NCBI GenBank assembly: GCA_031271805.1
Contig: JAISUX010000069.1
Location: forward strand, 1 to 64,000
From: Tannerella sp.
Lineage (GTDB): Bacteria > Bacteroidota > Bacteroidia > Bacteroidales > Tannerellaceae
Direction: 5' to 3'
DNA length: 64,000 nt
Shown: piece by piece, positions 51,834 to 61,127 of the stretch
How the letters are laid out: the number at the start of each line of letters is the position of its first letter
Position numbering within the stretch: position 1 is the first letter of the stretch
Position numbers and translations under genes: made by a program
Notes under the pieces: generated by a model
Database searches by the model: none
Told to the model about the DNA's origin: nothing
Seen by the model: only the letters and a program-made list of their open reading frames with translations

Positions 51834-53612
51834 ATGAGAAGGATTTTTATTTTAGCGTTGCTATGGGTATCATGTTCGGCGGTGATAAACATATTTGCAC
51901 AGGAAGAAAGTGTATTTTATCACACTGTCGAAAGGGGGCAAACCGTTTTCTCGATTGCAAAAATGTATAACGTTAGCGCCGAGGAAGTTTTCCGCCTTAA
52001 CATCGGGAGCGAAGACGGGATAAGGGAAGGTCAAAGGCTTCGGATACCGCAGAAAAGCGTGCAATCCGACGTCGATGCTCCGAAAGGCGATTACATTTAT
52101 CATACAATAGTAACACGCGAAACGCTGTACGGCGTATCCAACAAGTACGGCGTGAGCGCCCAAAGCATCATGGACGCCAATCCCGGCCTGACGTACAAAA
52201 CGTTCATGATAGGAAAAACAATCCGCATACCATTAAATGTCAAACCGGAAAAAACGACCGAAATAGTCGAAAAACCGAGGGGCGATAAGGAGATTTATTA
52301 TACCGTTCCTACAGGCGAAACGATGTTCAATATTTGCCGTACATTCAAGACTTCGGAGAAAGAACTTCTCAAGCTCAACCCCGAACTCGCCGGCGGACTG
52401 CGCAAAGGGATGACTTTGCGTATCCCGTTGAGAATCGATGAACAGGACATACCCAAAGAAAAAGCGCCCGATTCGGTCGAAGTAAACGCGATGCTCAACG
52501 TGAAAAAAGAAACCATGCCTATGCACGATGCGAAGGTCGCCTTGCTGCTGCCATACGACCCTAATGCGCCCAAAACTACGGCCGCATCCAAACGACTGAC
52601 CGAATATTACGAGGGAATCCTGCTCGCTGTAGATAGCCTGCGCAAGATGGGATACTCGTCGGAATTGTTCGTCTATGACATCGGCGACGACAAGAATCAA
52701 TTGCAAAAAATCCTGTCAAGCAAAGAGGATATACTTGAAAATGTGAATCTTATAATTGGAGGCGTCACTAACGAACAGATAAAACTTATTGCCGATTTCG
52801 CCAAAAAGAAAAAAGTCAAATATGTGATTCCTTTCACTTCAAAGAACGACGAAGTGCTCGACAATTCTTTTGTTTTCCAGATAAATACCCCGCAACCATA
52901 CCTCTACGCCAACGCTGCGTATGCCGGCGCCAACCTCTTTTCGGGCTATAACATAGTCTTTCTCGACACAAAAGAAGAAAAAGACAACCAGGAAGAGTTC
53001 ATAAAAACTTTCAAACAGGAACTGAAAGAACGCAACATCTCGTTCAAGAACACGGTTTATGTTGATGACGATTTCGAAAAGAAAATTATTTCATCGCTTT
53101 CGACCGAAAAACCGTCGGTAATCGTTCTCGTCTCATCGTCCTTGGAAGCATTGAAGAAAACGAAAGCGGTGTTTCGTTCCATCACTATCACTAAACCGGA
53201 ATATAAAATCACTTTGTTCGGCTACCCGCTTTGGCAAACATATTATGAGGATTGCCTCGACGACTTTCATGCGCTCGACACATATATCTACAGCCTTTTC
53301 TATGCCGACAATATGTCGCCAGCGGTGAAAGATTTCTATAATACCTACAAGAATTGGTACAGCAAAAGCCCTTCGATGTCAACTTATCCGAAATATGCTA
53401 TGCTGGGCTTCGATACAGGTATGTTTTTCTTCTCGGCAATACAGCAGATAGGAGCCGACTTCGAAAACAACCTCGCAGGAATAAAATACAACAGCCTGCA
53501 AACCGGTTTCAACTTCGAACGAGTTAATAACTGGGGCGGATTCATCAATACAAACATTTATATTATCCATTATAACAAAGATTTCACTATAACACGCTCC
53601 GACTTCAAATGA
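51834..53612 (+). CDS. Secreted protein with three LysM domains and a periplasmic-binding-protein-like domain
   Basis: LysM-like segments FYHTVERGQTVFSIAKMYNVSAEEVFRLN, YHTIVTRETLYGVSNKYGVSAQSIMDANP, YYTVPTGETMFNICRTFKTSEKELLKLNP; then AKVALLLPYD... PBP type I-like fold. Confidence 0.85.
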   Translation: MRRIFILALLWVSCSAVINIFAQEESVFYHTVERGQTVFSIAKMYNVSAEEVFRLNIGSEDGIREGQRLRIPQKSVQSDVDAPKGDYIYHTIVTRETLYGVSNKYGVSAQSIMDANPGLTYKTFMIGKTIRIPLNVKPEKTTEIVEKPRGDKEIYYTVPTGETMFNICRTFKTSEKELLKLNPELAGGLRKGMTLRIPLRIDEQDIPKEKAPDSVEVNAMLNVKKETMPMHDAKVALLLPYDPNAPKTTAASKRLTEYYEGILLAVDSLRKMGYSSELFVYDIGDDKNQLQKILSSKEDILENVNLIIGGVTNEQIKLIADFAKKKKVKYVIPFTSKNDEVLDNSFVFQINTPQPYLYANAAYAGANLFSGYNIVFLDTKEEKDNQEEFIKTFKQELKERNISFKNTVYVDDDFEKKIISSLSTEKPSVIVLVSSSLEALKKTKAVFRSITITKPEYKITLFGYPLWQTYYEDCLDDFHALDTYIYSLFYADNMSPAVKDFYNTYKNWYSKSPSMSTYPKYAMLGFDTGMFFFSAIQQIGADFENNLAGIKYNSLQTGFNFERVNNWGGFINTNIYIIHYNKDFTITRSDFK

Positions 53613-54283
53613 AACCGAGAACGATATTTTGGCTGTTAGAGATTTTGGCTGTTTCGGTCTTATGGGAATATGCCGAAGCGCAGATTATTGTGACTACGCC
53701 TTATGAGTTTGCCGTCGGCGCATCGGGCGGAGCGACTTTTTCGTCGGTCACGTTCAACCCGAAAGTCGCGCAAAGTACGCTGCAAGGGGTTACCTTCGGC
53801 GTCACCGGACGCATGACTATGGGTGAATATGTCGGCCTGCAACTCGAACTCAACTACGCCGGGGAAGGGTGGAACGAGAAATATGATGATAACCCGGAAC
53901 TTCATTATTCGCGACGTCTGAATTATTTCCAGATGCCATTTTACACTCGCGTACAGTTCGGCGGAAAAAGCGTCAAAGGCTTCATCAATGCAGGGCCGCA
54001 GATAGGCTATTTCTTAGGCGAATCAACATCGGAGAATCTCAACGGCGCTACTCCCGGCAAAGTCAACGAGCAACACAACATGCCGCTCGAAAACAAGTTT
54101 GAGTGGGGTCTCAGCGGCGGTGGAGGCATAGAAATACGCACCGGCATAGGCTTTTTCCTCATCGAAGGACGGTATGCCTATTACTTCGGCGATATTTACA
54201 GCACCAAAGTGAAAGACTACTTCTCGAAAGCCTCAGTCCAGGTAATCACAACTAAATTAACCTACTTAATCCCGTTAAAATAG
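53609..54283 (+). CDS. PorT-like outer membrane beta-barrel protein
   Basis: ASGGATFSSVTFNPKVAQSTLQGVTFGVTGRMTMGEYVGLQLELNYAGEGW; RLNYFQMPFYTRVQFGGKSVKGFINAGPQIGYFLG. Confidence 0.8.
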   Translation: MKPRTIFWLLEILAVSVLWEYAEAQIIVTTPYEFAVGASGGATFSSVTFNPKVAQSTLQGVTFGVTGRMTMGEYVGLQLELNYAGEGWNEKYDDNPELHYSRRLNYFQMPFYTRVQFGGKSVKGFINAGPQIGYFLGESTSENLNGATPGKVNEQHNMPLENKFEWGLSGGGGIEIRTGIGFFLIEGRYAYYFGDIYSTKVKDYFSKASVQVITTKLTYLIPLK

Positions 54284-54286
54284 GTT

Positions 54287-54853
54287 CTATTTCTTCTTCC
54301 TTACCGACCAGCCAAAATGCCCCATAGGCTCCCCAAGCCCGTAATAATGCCCATGAACGTATGAAAGCAAGTCCGCCTTCTCAAGCTCGAAAGCGCCGGT
54401 CTTAGGGTTGATATACCGCTCGTCGGCGCGTATGTTGACAACATCGGAAATGAACATGTCATGCGAGCCGAGCGCATAGATTTCTTTCACACGACATTCG
54501 ATGCTTAGCGGCGATTCCTCGATGAGCGGCGCACGAACTACTGTCGATTTACCGAGCGTCAGTTTCATCTCAGCGAACTTGTTGTGATCCTTACCCGACA
54601 CTACGCCGCACCAATCCGTCGCTCTCGCCATCTCGCGGGTCGTAAGGTTTATGACGTATTCCATGTTACGCTTGATAATCGGATACGAATGGCGTTCGGG
54701 ACGCACCGAAATGTAACACATCGGCGGATTCGAACATATCGTGCCCAACCAACTTATTGTCAATATATTATACTCATCTTCCGTCGCTCCGCAACTAATC
54801 ATTGCCGCCGGCAAGGGGTAAATCATTGTCCCCGGTTTGAAATCTGTCTTCAT
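54287..54853 (-). CDS. Flavin reductase family protein
   Basis: YNILTISWLGTICSNPPMCYISVRPERHSYPIIKRNMEYVINLTT. Confidence 0.9.
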   Translation of the reverse strand: MKTDFKPGTMIYPLPAAMISCGATEDEYNILTISWLGTICSNPPMCYISVRPERHSYPIIKRNMEYVINLTTREMARATDWCGVVSGKDHNKFAEMKLTLGKSTVVRAPLIEESPLSIECRVKEIYALGSHDMFISDVVNIRADERYINPKTGAFELEKADLLSYVHGHYYGLGEPMGHFGWSVRKKK

Positions 54854-54855
54854 TC

Positions 54856-55311
54856 CTATTTTATTATGATATCTTCCTTATTGATTTTACGCTCGCAGTA
54901 GCGACATTTGATGGTGCCCCGTTCTTTGTCTATCACATTGAAACGCGAACTCATCGGCTCGTTGTTAGTGACGCACTTCGGGTTGTTACACTTGACGATA
55001 TCGACAAGCTCTTCAGGCAGGCTGACATACTTTTTTTCGACCACCTCATAGTCGCGTATGATGCTCAGCACAACGTTAGGCGCGACAAGTGCAAGGCGGT
55101 TGATCTCGTCTTCGACAAAGAACTTATCGGCGATTTTAATCATTCCCTTACGCCCCATCTTCTTGCTTTTCAGGTTATTACCAAAAGTGATGAGGTTGTC
55201 CATCCTGTTGAGGCCTATCAACTGCGCCACTTTGAACAATTGTTCGGGCGGGATGTGGTCGATTACCGTGCCGTTTTCGAGGGCGGCGACCTGTAACTCC
55301 ATTTTCTTCAT
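54856..55311 (-). CDS. pyrI: Aspartate carbamoyltransferase regulatory subunit
   Basis: [56 protein letters not shown]. Confidence 0.95.
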   Translation of the reverse strand: MKKMELQVAALENGTVIDHIPPEQLFKVAQLIGLNRMDNLITFGNNLKSKKMGRKGMIKIADKFFVEDEINRLALVAPNVVLSIIRDYEVVEKKYVSLPEELVDIVKCNNPKCVTNNEPMSSRFNVIDKERGTIKCRYCERKINKEDIIIK

Positions 55312-55337
55312 TATATATCGCTGGTATTCGTAATTAA

Positions 55338-56249
55338 TTAATTGATTCCGAGCACGTCGCAAATAATCGCTTCGCGAGTGAACAAGCCGTTTCGAGCTTG
55401 TTGGAAATAGTATGCTTTGGGATTATCGTCAACATCGTAGGCGATCTCGTTGACGCGGGGCAGAGGGTGCAAGATACGTAGGTTGTCGCGCGAGTTATCC
55501 AACATCCTGTTGCGCAGGATATACACATTTTTAACGCGCTCATACTCAACGAGATCGGTAAATCGTTCGCGTTGCACCCGCGTCATATAGAGAATATCCG
55601 TCTCATTGATAATATCTTCGGTGAACGTGGTATGTTCTTCAAACCTGATGTCGTGCAGGCGGCAGAAGCGTTTCTGCTCGTCCGGCATCTTCAGCTCTTC
55701 GGGAGCGATGAAATGGAAAGTCGGGTCGAAATGCGACATACCGACGATAAGCGAATGAACAGTGCGCCCATACTTAAGGTCGCCGACCATCGTGACTGTC
55801 AGCCCGTCGAGGCGTCCTTGCGTCTTACGGATTGAGTAGAGGTCGAGCAGCGTCTGCGAAGGGTGTTGGTTAGCCCCATCCCCGGCATTAATTATCGGAA
55901 TATCGGTCACTTCCGATGCGTATCGCGCCGCACCTTCGAGATGGTGACGCATGATAATCACATCGGCATAATTGCTTACCATCAGGATTGTGTCCTTGAG
56001 GGTCTCGCCTTTCGACGAACTCGTTGTCGCGGCATCGGAGAAGCCGATGACACACCCGCCGAGGCGGTTTATGGCAGTCTCGAAACTCAACCGCGTGCGC
56101 GTCGAAGGCTCGAAAAAGAGCGTCGCCACGACTTTGCCGTCGAGCAACTTCTGGTTAGGATTAGCCTCAAACTTCTCTGCGTTACCGATAATACGCAGGA
56201 TGTCTTCTTTCGTGCACTGGTCTATTGATACTAAACTTTTTTTCAACAT
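55338..56249 (-). CDS. pyrB: Aspartate carbamoyltransferase catalytic subunit
   Basis: [43 protein letters not shown]. Confidence 0.96.
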   Translation of the reverse strand: MLKKSLVSIDQCTKEDILRIIGNAEKFEANPNQKLLDGKVVATLFFEPSTRTRLSFETAINRLGGCVIGFSDAATTSSSKGETLKDTILMVSNYADVIIMRHHLEGAARYASEVTDIPIINAGDGANQHPSQTLLDLYSIRKTQGRLDGLTVTMVGDLKYGRTVHSLIVGMSHFDPTFHFIAPEELKMPDEQKRFCRLHDIRFEEHTTFTEDIINETDILYMTRVQRERFTDLVEYERVKNVYILRNRMLDNSRDNLRILHPLPRVNEIAYDVDDNPKAYYFQQARNGLFTREAIICDVLGIN

Positions 56250-56326
56250 ATACTATCAATTCTTATGCCACAAATATAAATAAAATTTTCGAAACAGCCG
56301 AAAAAAACGAAGATTTTTTTCAAAAT

Positions 56327-57502
56327 TCAATCCAAAGGTATGATTTCCTCCGGGAAACGGGTAAGTTTCTCGACGGCATTTTCGGTAACGAGGAAGCTAT
56401 TTTCTATCCCTACGGCGCCAACATGAGGGATAACGAACTTCGGTTCGAGGGCGAAAGCGATGCCAGGCTCAAGAATCTCCGTCGAACGGGGCGTCAGGAC
56501 AGGCGGCTCATTGATTTCGAGGCCTATGCCGTGGCCTACGAATCGCGCCTGTCGGCGAGTTCCCATGAAATATTCTGTCAAACCGGCCTTCTTGGCCATA
56601 GAAAAAGCGAGGTTATAGAGGTCGTCACAGCGAACGCCGGGCTGGGCGGTCATTTCGACAACTTCGTTGATTTCTATAGAGACCCGGTGAGCGCGAAGGG
56701 CTAATTCGGGTATCTTGCCAAGCGAAAACACGCGCGTCATGTCGGTCATGTACTCGGTATAGTTGCCCACCATATCGACCATTACGGCCATCCCGTCACG
56801 AATCGTTGTGCCGTTAGCGCCGATAGGACAAATATCCGTCTGTCCGGCGCCACCGAGAGCGAAATCGTAGGGTGAAGGCATCTGTGCGTTGTCGCCGGTA
56901 AGTATGCTGCCCATGAAAATACTCATGTTAGAGCCGAATACCCGGAACAGTCCTATGGAACCGTTGAGACGCATCAACCGTTCAATCTCGGCCTGAAACA
57001 TCAGGTCCGTCATCTCCGGACGATAGCAGCTGCGAATGCTTGAATAGGTCTCCGCATGTTTTTCCGCCGAGATACGCAGTCGCGAAATCTCCCACGGCGA
57101 CTTGACCATCCTAATCCGCCGCATCAGCGTCGAAGCGTTTTCGATAACCTTGAATCCGAACGCTTCACGCAAACGCATACACTCATTATAGGATATAACA
57201 TCCGTTTCGAGCAAAATTTTCTCCGGCAAAGGCTGACCTGTCGATAAGAGCAACTCCGGAATTTGCTCGATTTTGCGAATCGAAAACAAGCGGTCGCCCG
57301 ACAGGCCGTCGGGACGTTTGACGAACAAAACAGGCTCACCCTCAGCCGGAAGATAGTAATAGCCGTTAAAAACTATGCCCGTCATATAATACACATTCAC
57401 ATCGGTAGTCAACAAAATGCCGTCAACGTCCGATTCGGCAATGGCTTTTTGAAGCCTTCGACGCCTGAAAAACAAGTCTTCTACGTGTTTATTAGCAATC
57501 AT
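56327..57502 (-). CDS. Xaa-Pro aminopeptidase/M24 family peptidase
   Basis: DMTRVFSLGKIPELALRAHRVSIEINEVV; FVGHGIGLEINEPPVLTP; start MIANKHV inside ORF 56327..57535. Confidence 0.92.
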   Translation of the reverse strand: MIANKHVEDLFFRRRRLQKAIAESDVDGILLTTDVNVYYMTGIVFNGYYYLPAEGEPVLFVKRPDGLSGDRLFSIRKIEQIPELLLSTGQPLPEKILLETDVISYNECMRLREAFGFKVIENASTLMRRIRMVKSPWEISRLRISAEKHAETYSSIRSCYRPEMTDLMFQAEIERLMRLNGSIGLFRVFGSNMSIFMGSILTGDNAQMPSPYDFALGGAGQTDICPIGANGTTIRDGMAVMVDMVGNYTEYMTDMTRVFSLGKIPELALRAHRVSIEINEVVEMTAQPGVRCDDLYNLAFSMAKKAGLTEYFMGTRRQARFVGHGIGLEINEPPVLTPRSTEILEPGIAFALEPKFVIPHVGAVGIENSFLVTENAVEKLTRFPEEIIPLD

Positions 57503-57651
57503 TTTTGTACCTGTTAATAAAAAATATGGGCACAAAGATAAAAAAAACCTCGCATTTTTTTTGTTTTTAAAAAATAACTTTTATCTTTGCGTGGCGTTTC
57601 ATAGAGAAAAAACGCTTATTATAAAATTATTAACTTAAAAAATTCAACATT

Positions 57652-57996
57652 ATGGCAGAAGAAAATGCTACCGTCGATCAGAAGGATGTGCAGGACAACA
57701 AAGTGTTCGCCATTCTTGCGTATTTGGGAATTTTATTCCTGATACCATTGTTAGCTGCGAAGGATTCACCTTTCGCGAAGTTTCACACAAACCAGGGTAT
57801 CATCCTGTTTATCGTATCCATCATCGTGTGGGTATTAGTGATGGTACTGTACAGAGTATCCTTTGGATTGGGAGCGCTATTCAGCACAGTGCTTTATATC
57901 GGTATAGCGGTTTTTGCTATCATCGGGATAATCAATGCGGCCAAAGGTGAAAAGAAGGAATTGCCTATTATCGGCAAGTACACAATCTTGAAATGA
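57652..57996 (+). CDS. Small membrane protein, DUF4870/chloroplast-import-component-like
   Basis: NKVFAILAYLGILFLIPLLAAKDSPFAKFHTNQGIILFIVSIIVW. Confidence 0.8.
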   Translation: MAEENATVDQKDVQDNKVFAILAYLGILFLIPLLAAKDSPFAKFHTNQGIILFIVSIIVWVLVMVLYRVSFGLGALFSTVLYIGIAVFAIIGIINAAKGEKKELPIIGKYTILK

Positions 57997-58020
57997 AAAA
58001 CGGCAAGATGAAATCAAAAA

Positions 58021-58059
58021 AAACGGGCATTATTCTAAAGGATGTTCGTTTTTTTTTTG
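58021..58059 (+). terminator. Rho-independent terminator after the small membrane protein
   Basis: AACGGGCAT...ATGTTCGTT stem with G-U pairs followed by a T-run. Confidence 0.6.
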
Positions 58060-58078
58060 AACGATTAAAGTATATTGA

Positions 58079-59971
58079 ATGGAAGAATTGAAGCATGAAT
58101 GTGGGGTGGCGATGATACGGTTGCTTAAACCGCTTGATTATTATCAGACTAAATACGGCTCGTGGATGTATGCTCTAAACAAACTCTATCTTTTGATGGA
58201 AAAGCAGCACAATCGCGGACAGGAAGGTGCCGGTTTGGTGTGCGTCAAGATTGCGGCCAAAGCGGGCGAGGAATATATGTTCCGCGAACGGGCTGTCGGG
58301 ACGGGCGCGATTACCGAAATCTTCGACAGTGTTTACAAACAGTTCAAAGACATCCCATGCGACAAACTGAAAGACCCCGCCTACGCCGAGAACGAACTGC
58401 CGTTCGCCGGATCACTCTACATGGGGCACCTGCGATACAGCACTACCGGCAAGTCGGGACTGTCATACATACACCCTTTCCTGCGCCGAAGCAACTGGCG
58501 GGCGCGCAACCTCGCCATCTGCGGTAACTTCAATATGACTAACGTCGGGGAAATTTTTAATGAGATAACTTCGACCGGACAACACCCGCGTAACTATTCC
58601 GACACCTATTTCATTCTCGAACAACTCGGCCACAGGCTTGACCGCGAATCCGAACGCCTCTTCCGGCAGTTCGAGAACATGGGATTGAAAGACCTCGACA
58701 TCACTCTGGCAATTGAAGAAAACATAGATTTGGTCAATGTAATCGAAAAAGCCGCCTCGACGTGGGACGGCGGTTATGTCATCTGCGGCGTCACCGGCAG
58801 CGGCGAATCATTCACTATCCGCGACCCCTGGGGGATACGCACGGCTTTCTATTACTATGACGATGAAATAGCGGTTGTGGCATCCGAACGCCCTGTCATT
58901 CAGACCGTTATGAATGTGCCCATCAATGAAGTCAAAGAATTGCAACAGGGAGAGGCTCTACTTGTTAACAGCAAAGGGAAAATACGCACGGCGCAGATAC
59001 TGCCGAAAGAAAAATTTCATGCTTGCTCGTTTGAACGCATCTATTTCTCGCGCGGAAGCGACTACGATATCTACCGCGAGCGCAAGCAACTCGGCGAAAA
59101 CCTCGTCGAACCGATACTCAAAAAAATAGATTACGACATCGACAATACCGTTTTCTCGTTCATCCCCAACACCGCCGAGGTTGCTTACTACGGCATGTTG
59201 GAGGGTTTGCAAAACTATCTTGACGGCCTCAAAACGGCGCAATTACTCTCGAAAGGCGACAGTCTCACGGAAAAAGACATCACAAACATCCTCTCACAAC
59301 GGATTAGGGGGGAGAAAGTCGCACTCAAAGACATCAAACTGCGTACCTTCATCGCCGAAGGCAATAGCCGTAACGACCTTGCAACTCACGTTTACGACAT
59401 TACATACGGCAGCATCATACCGGGCGAAGACAACCTCGTGGTTATTGACGACAGTATCGTGCGCGGCACAACCCTCAAGCAGAGCATCATCAGTATCCTC
59501 GACCGCCTGAACCCGAAGAAAATCATCTTCGTATCGTCGTCGCCGCAAATACGCTACCCCGACTACTACGGCATTGACATGTCGAGCATGAATGAGTTCA
59601 TCGCTTTTAAGGCCGCAATCGAGCTGTTGCGCGAACGCAAACGCGAAGACATCATCATCGACACCTACAACAATGCCAAACGGCAACTGATACGTACCGG
59701 CGGAGCGAACATCAACTTCGTCAAGGACATCTACGTAAACTTTACCGACGAAGATATCTCGGCGAAGATGGCCAAGATGTTGAGCAGCCCGACCATACGT
59801 GCAAAGATAGAGATCGTCTATCAGACGCTCGAAGGTCTACACCGCGCCTGCCCACGACATCCCGGAGACTGGTATTTTTCCGGTAACTATCCGACGCCCG
59901 GAGGCACCCGGATGGTCAACCAGGCTTATATTAATTACATAGAAGAAATATATTTAAAACAAGATAATTAA
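58079..59971 (+). CDS. Amidophosphoribosyltransferase (PurF-like, long form)
   Basis: HECGVAMIRLLKPLDYYQTKYGSWMYALNKLYLLMEKQHNRGQEGAG; VVIDDSIVRGTTLKQSI. Confidence 0.92.
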   Translation: MEELKHECGVAMIRLLKPLDYYQTKYGSWMYALNKLYLLMEKQHNRGQEGAGLVCVKIAAKAGEEYMFRERAVGTGAITEIFDSVYKQFKDIPCDKLKDPAYAENELPFAGSLYMGHLRYSTTGKSGLSYIHPFLRRSNWRARNLAICGNFNMTNVGEIFNEITSTGQHPRNYSDTYFILEQLGHRLDRESERLFRQFENMGLKDLDITLAIEENIDLVNVIEKAASTWDGGYVICGVTGSGESFTIRDPWGIRTAFYYYDDEIAVVASERPVIQTVMNVPINEVKELQQGEALLVNSKGKIRTAQILPKEKFHACSFERIYFSRGSDYDIYRERKQLGENLVEPILKKIDYDIDNTVFSFIPNTAEVAYYGMLEGLQNYLDGLKTAQLLSKGDSLTEKDITNILSQRIRGEKVALKDIKLRTFIAEGNSRNDLATHVYDITYGSIIPGEDNLVVIDDSIVRGTTLKQSIISILDRLNPKKIIFVSSSPQIRYPDYYGIDMSSMNEFIAFKAAIELLRERKREDIIIDTYNNAKRQLIRTGGANINFVKDIYVNFTDEDISAKMAKMLSSPTIRAKIEIVYQTLEGLHRACPRHPGDWYFSGNYPTPGGTRMVNQAYINYIEEIYLKQDN

Positions 59972-61084
59972 ATGAATTTGACAAAAGCGACATTAATTTT
60001 GGATGACGAAAGCCGCTACGAGGGTTTTTCTTTCGGAGCAGAACACTCAATCACAGGCGAAGTAGTCTTCAATACAGCAATGAGTGGCTACCCCGAAAGT
60101 CTCACCGACCCTTCGTATGCCGGACAGTTAATGGTTCTGACCTACCCGTTGATAGGCAACTACGGCGTACCGTCGCAGGCGGTAGGAGCAGACGGAATCT
60201 CGGTCTTCATGGAAAGCGAACGCATCCATGCCGAGGCAATAATAATCAGCGACTACAGTTTTGAATGTAACCACTGGAACGCCGTCGATACCCTCGCCGA
60301 CTGGCTCAAGCGCGAAAATATTCCCGGAATCTTCGGCATTGATACCCGCGCGTTGACCAAACGTCTTCGCGAACACGGCGTTATGATGGGAAAGATAGAA
60401 ATTCAGGCCGGCGCAACCCCTATTCAATCCTTTAATCCCTCAACCCCTCAATCTTTTGACTATAGTTCCGTCAACTTCGTTGACCGCGTTTCTTGCAAGG
60501 AAATAATAACCTACAACGATGCGCCGGGACGCAAGCGGGTTGTCTTAGTCGATTGCGGCGTCAAGCACAACATAATCCGTTGCTTGAAGAAACGCGACCT
60601 GACAGTCGTCCGCGTGCCGTGGGACTACGATTTCAACGGCCTTGACTACGATGGCCTGTTTATCAGCAACGGCCCGGGCGACCCCGATACCTGCGACGTC
60701 GCAGTACAAAACATACGTCGCGCCCTCGCCGGTACGAAGCCTATTTGCGGCATCTGCATGGGCAACCAACTGCTCGGCAAAGCCGGAGGCGCCACGATCT
60801 ACAAACTCAAGTACGGCCACCGCAGCCATAACCAACCGGTACGCATGGTCGGCACCAACAAGTGCTATATCACCTCGCAAAACCACGGTTATGCTGTCGA
60901 TAACGAATCGCTCGGCGCCGATTGGGAACCGCTCTTCATCAATATGAACGACGGTACCAACGAAGGCATACGCCACCGCACGAAGCCGTTCTTCTCATCG
61001 CAGTTCCACCCCGAAGCCTGTAGCGGCCCGACCGACACAGAGTTTATCTTCGACCGTTTTACCAAAATGCTTCATGAAGCATAA
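59972..61084 (+). CDS. carA: Carbamoyl-phosphate synthase small subunit
   Basis: GEVVFNTAMSGYPESLTDPSYAGQL; CGICMGNQLLGKAGGATIYKLKYGHRSHNQPV. Confidence 0.96.
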   Translation: MNLTKATLILDDESRYEGFSFGAEHSITGEVVFNTAMSGYPESLTDPSYAGQLMVLTYPLIGNYGVPSQAVGADGISVFMESERIHAEAIIISDYSFECNHWNAVDTLADWLKRENIPGIFGIDTRALTKRLREHGVMMGKIEIQAGATPIQSFNPSTPQSFDYSSVNFVDRVSCKEIITYNDAPGRKRVVLVDCGVKHNIIRCLKKRDLTVVRVPWDYDFNGLDYDGLFISNGPGDPDTCDVAVQNIRRALAGTKPICGICMGNQLLGKAGGATIYKLKYGHRSHNQPVRMVGTNKCYITSQNHGYAVDNESLGADWEPLFINMNDGTNEGIRHRTKPFFSSQFHPEACSGPTDTEFIFDRFTKMLHEA

Positions 61085-61127
61085 ACGGTATCCGACATTG
61101 CAAAAAAATAATTCAACAATATATTAA

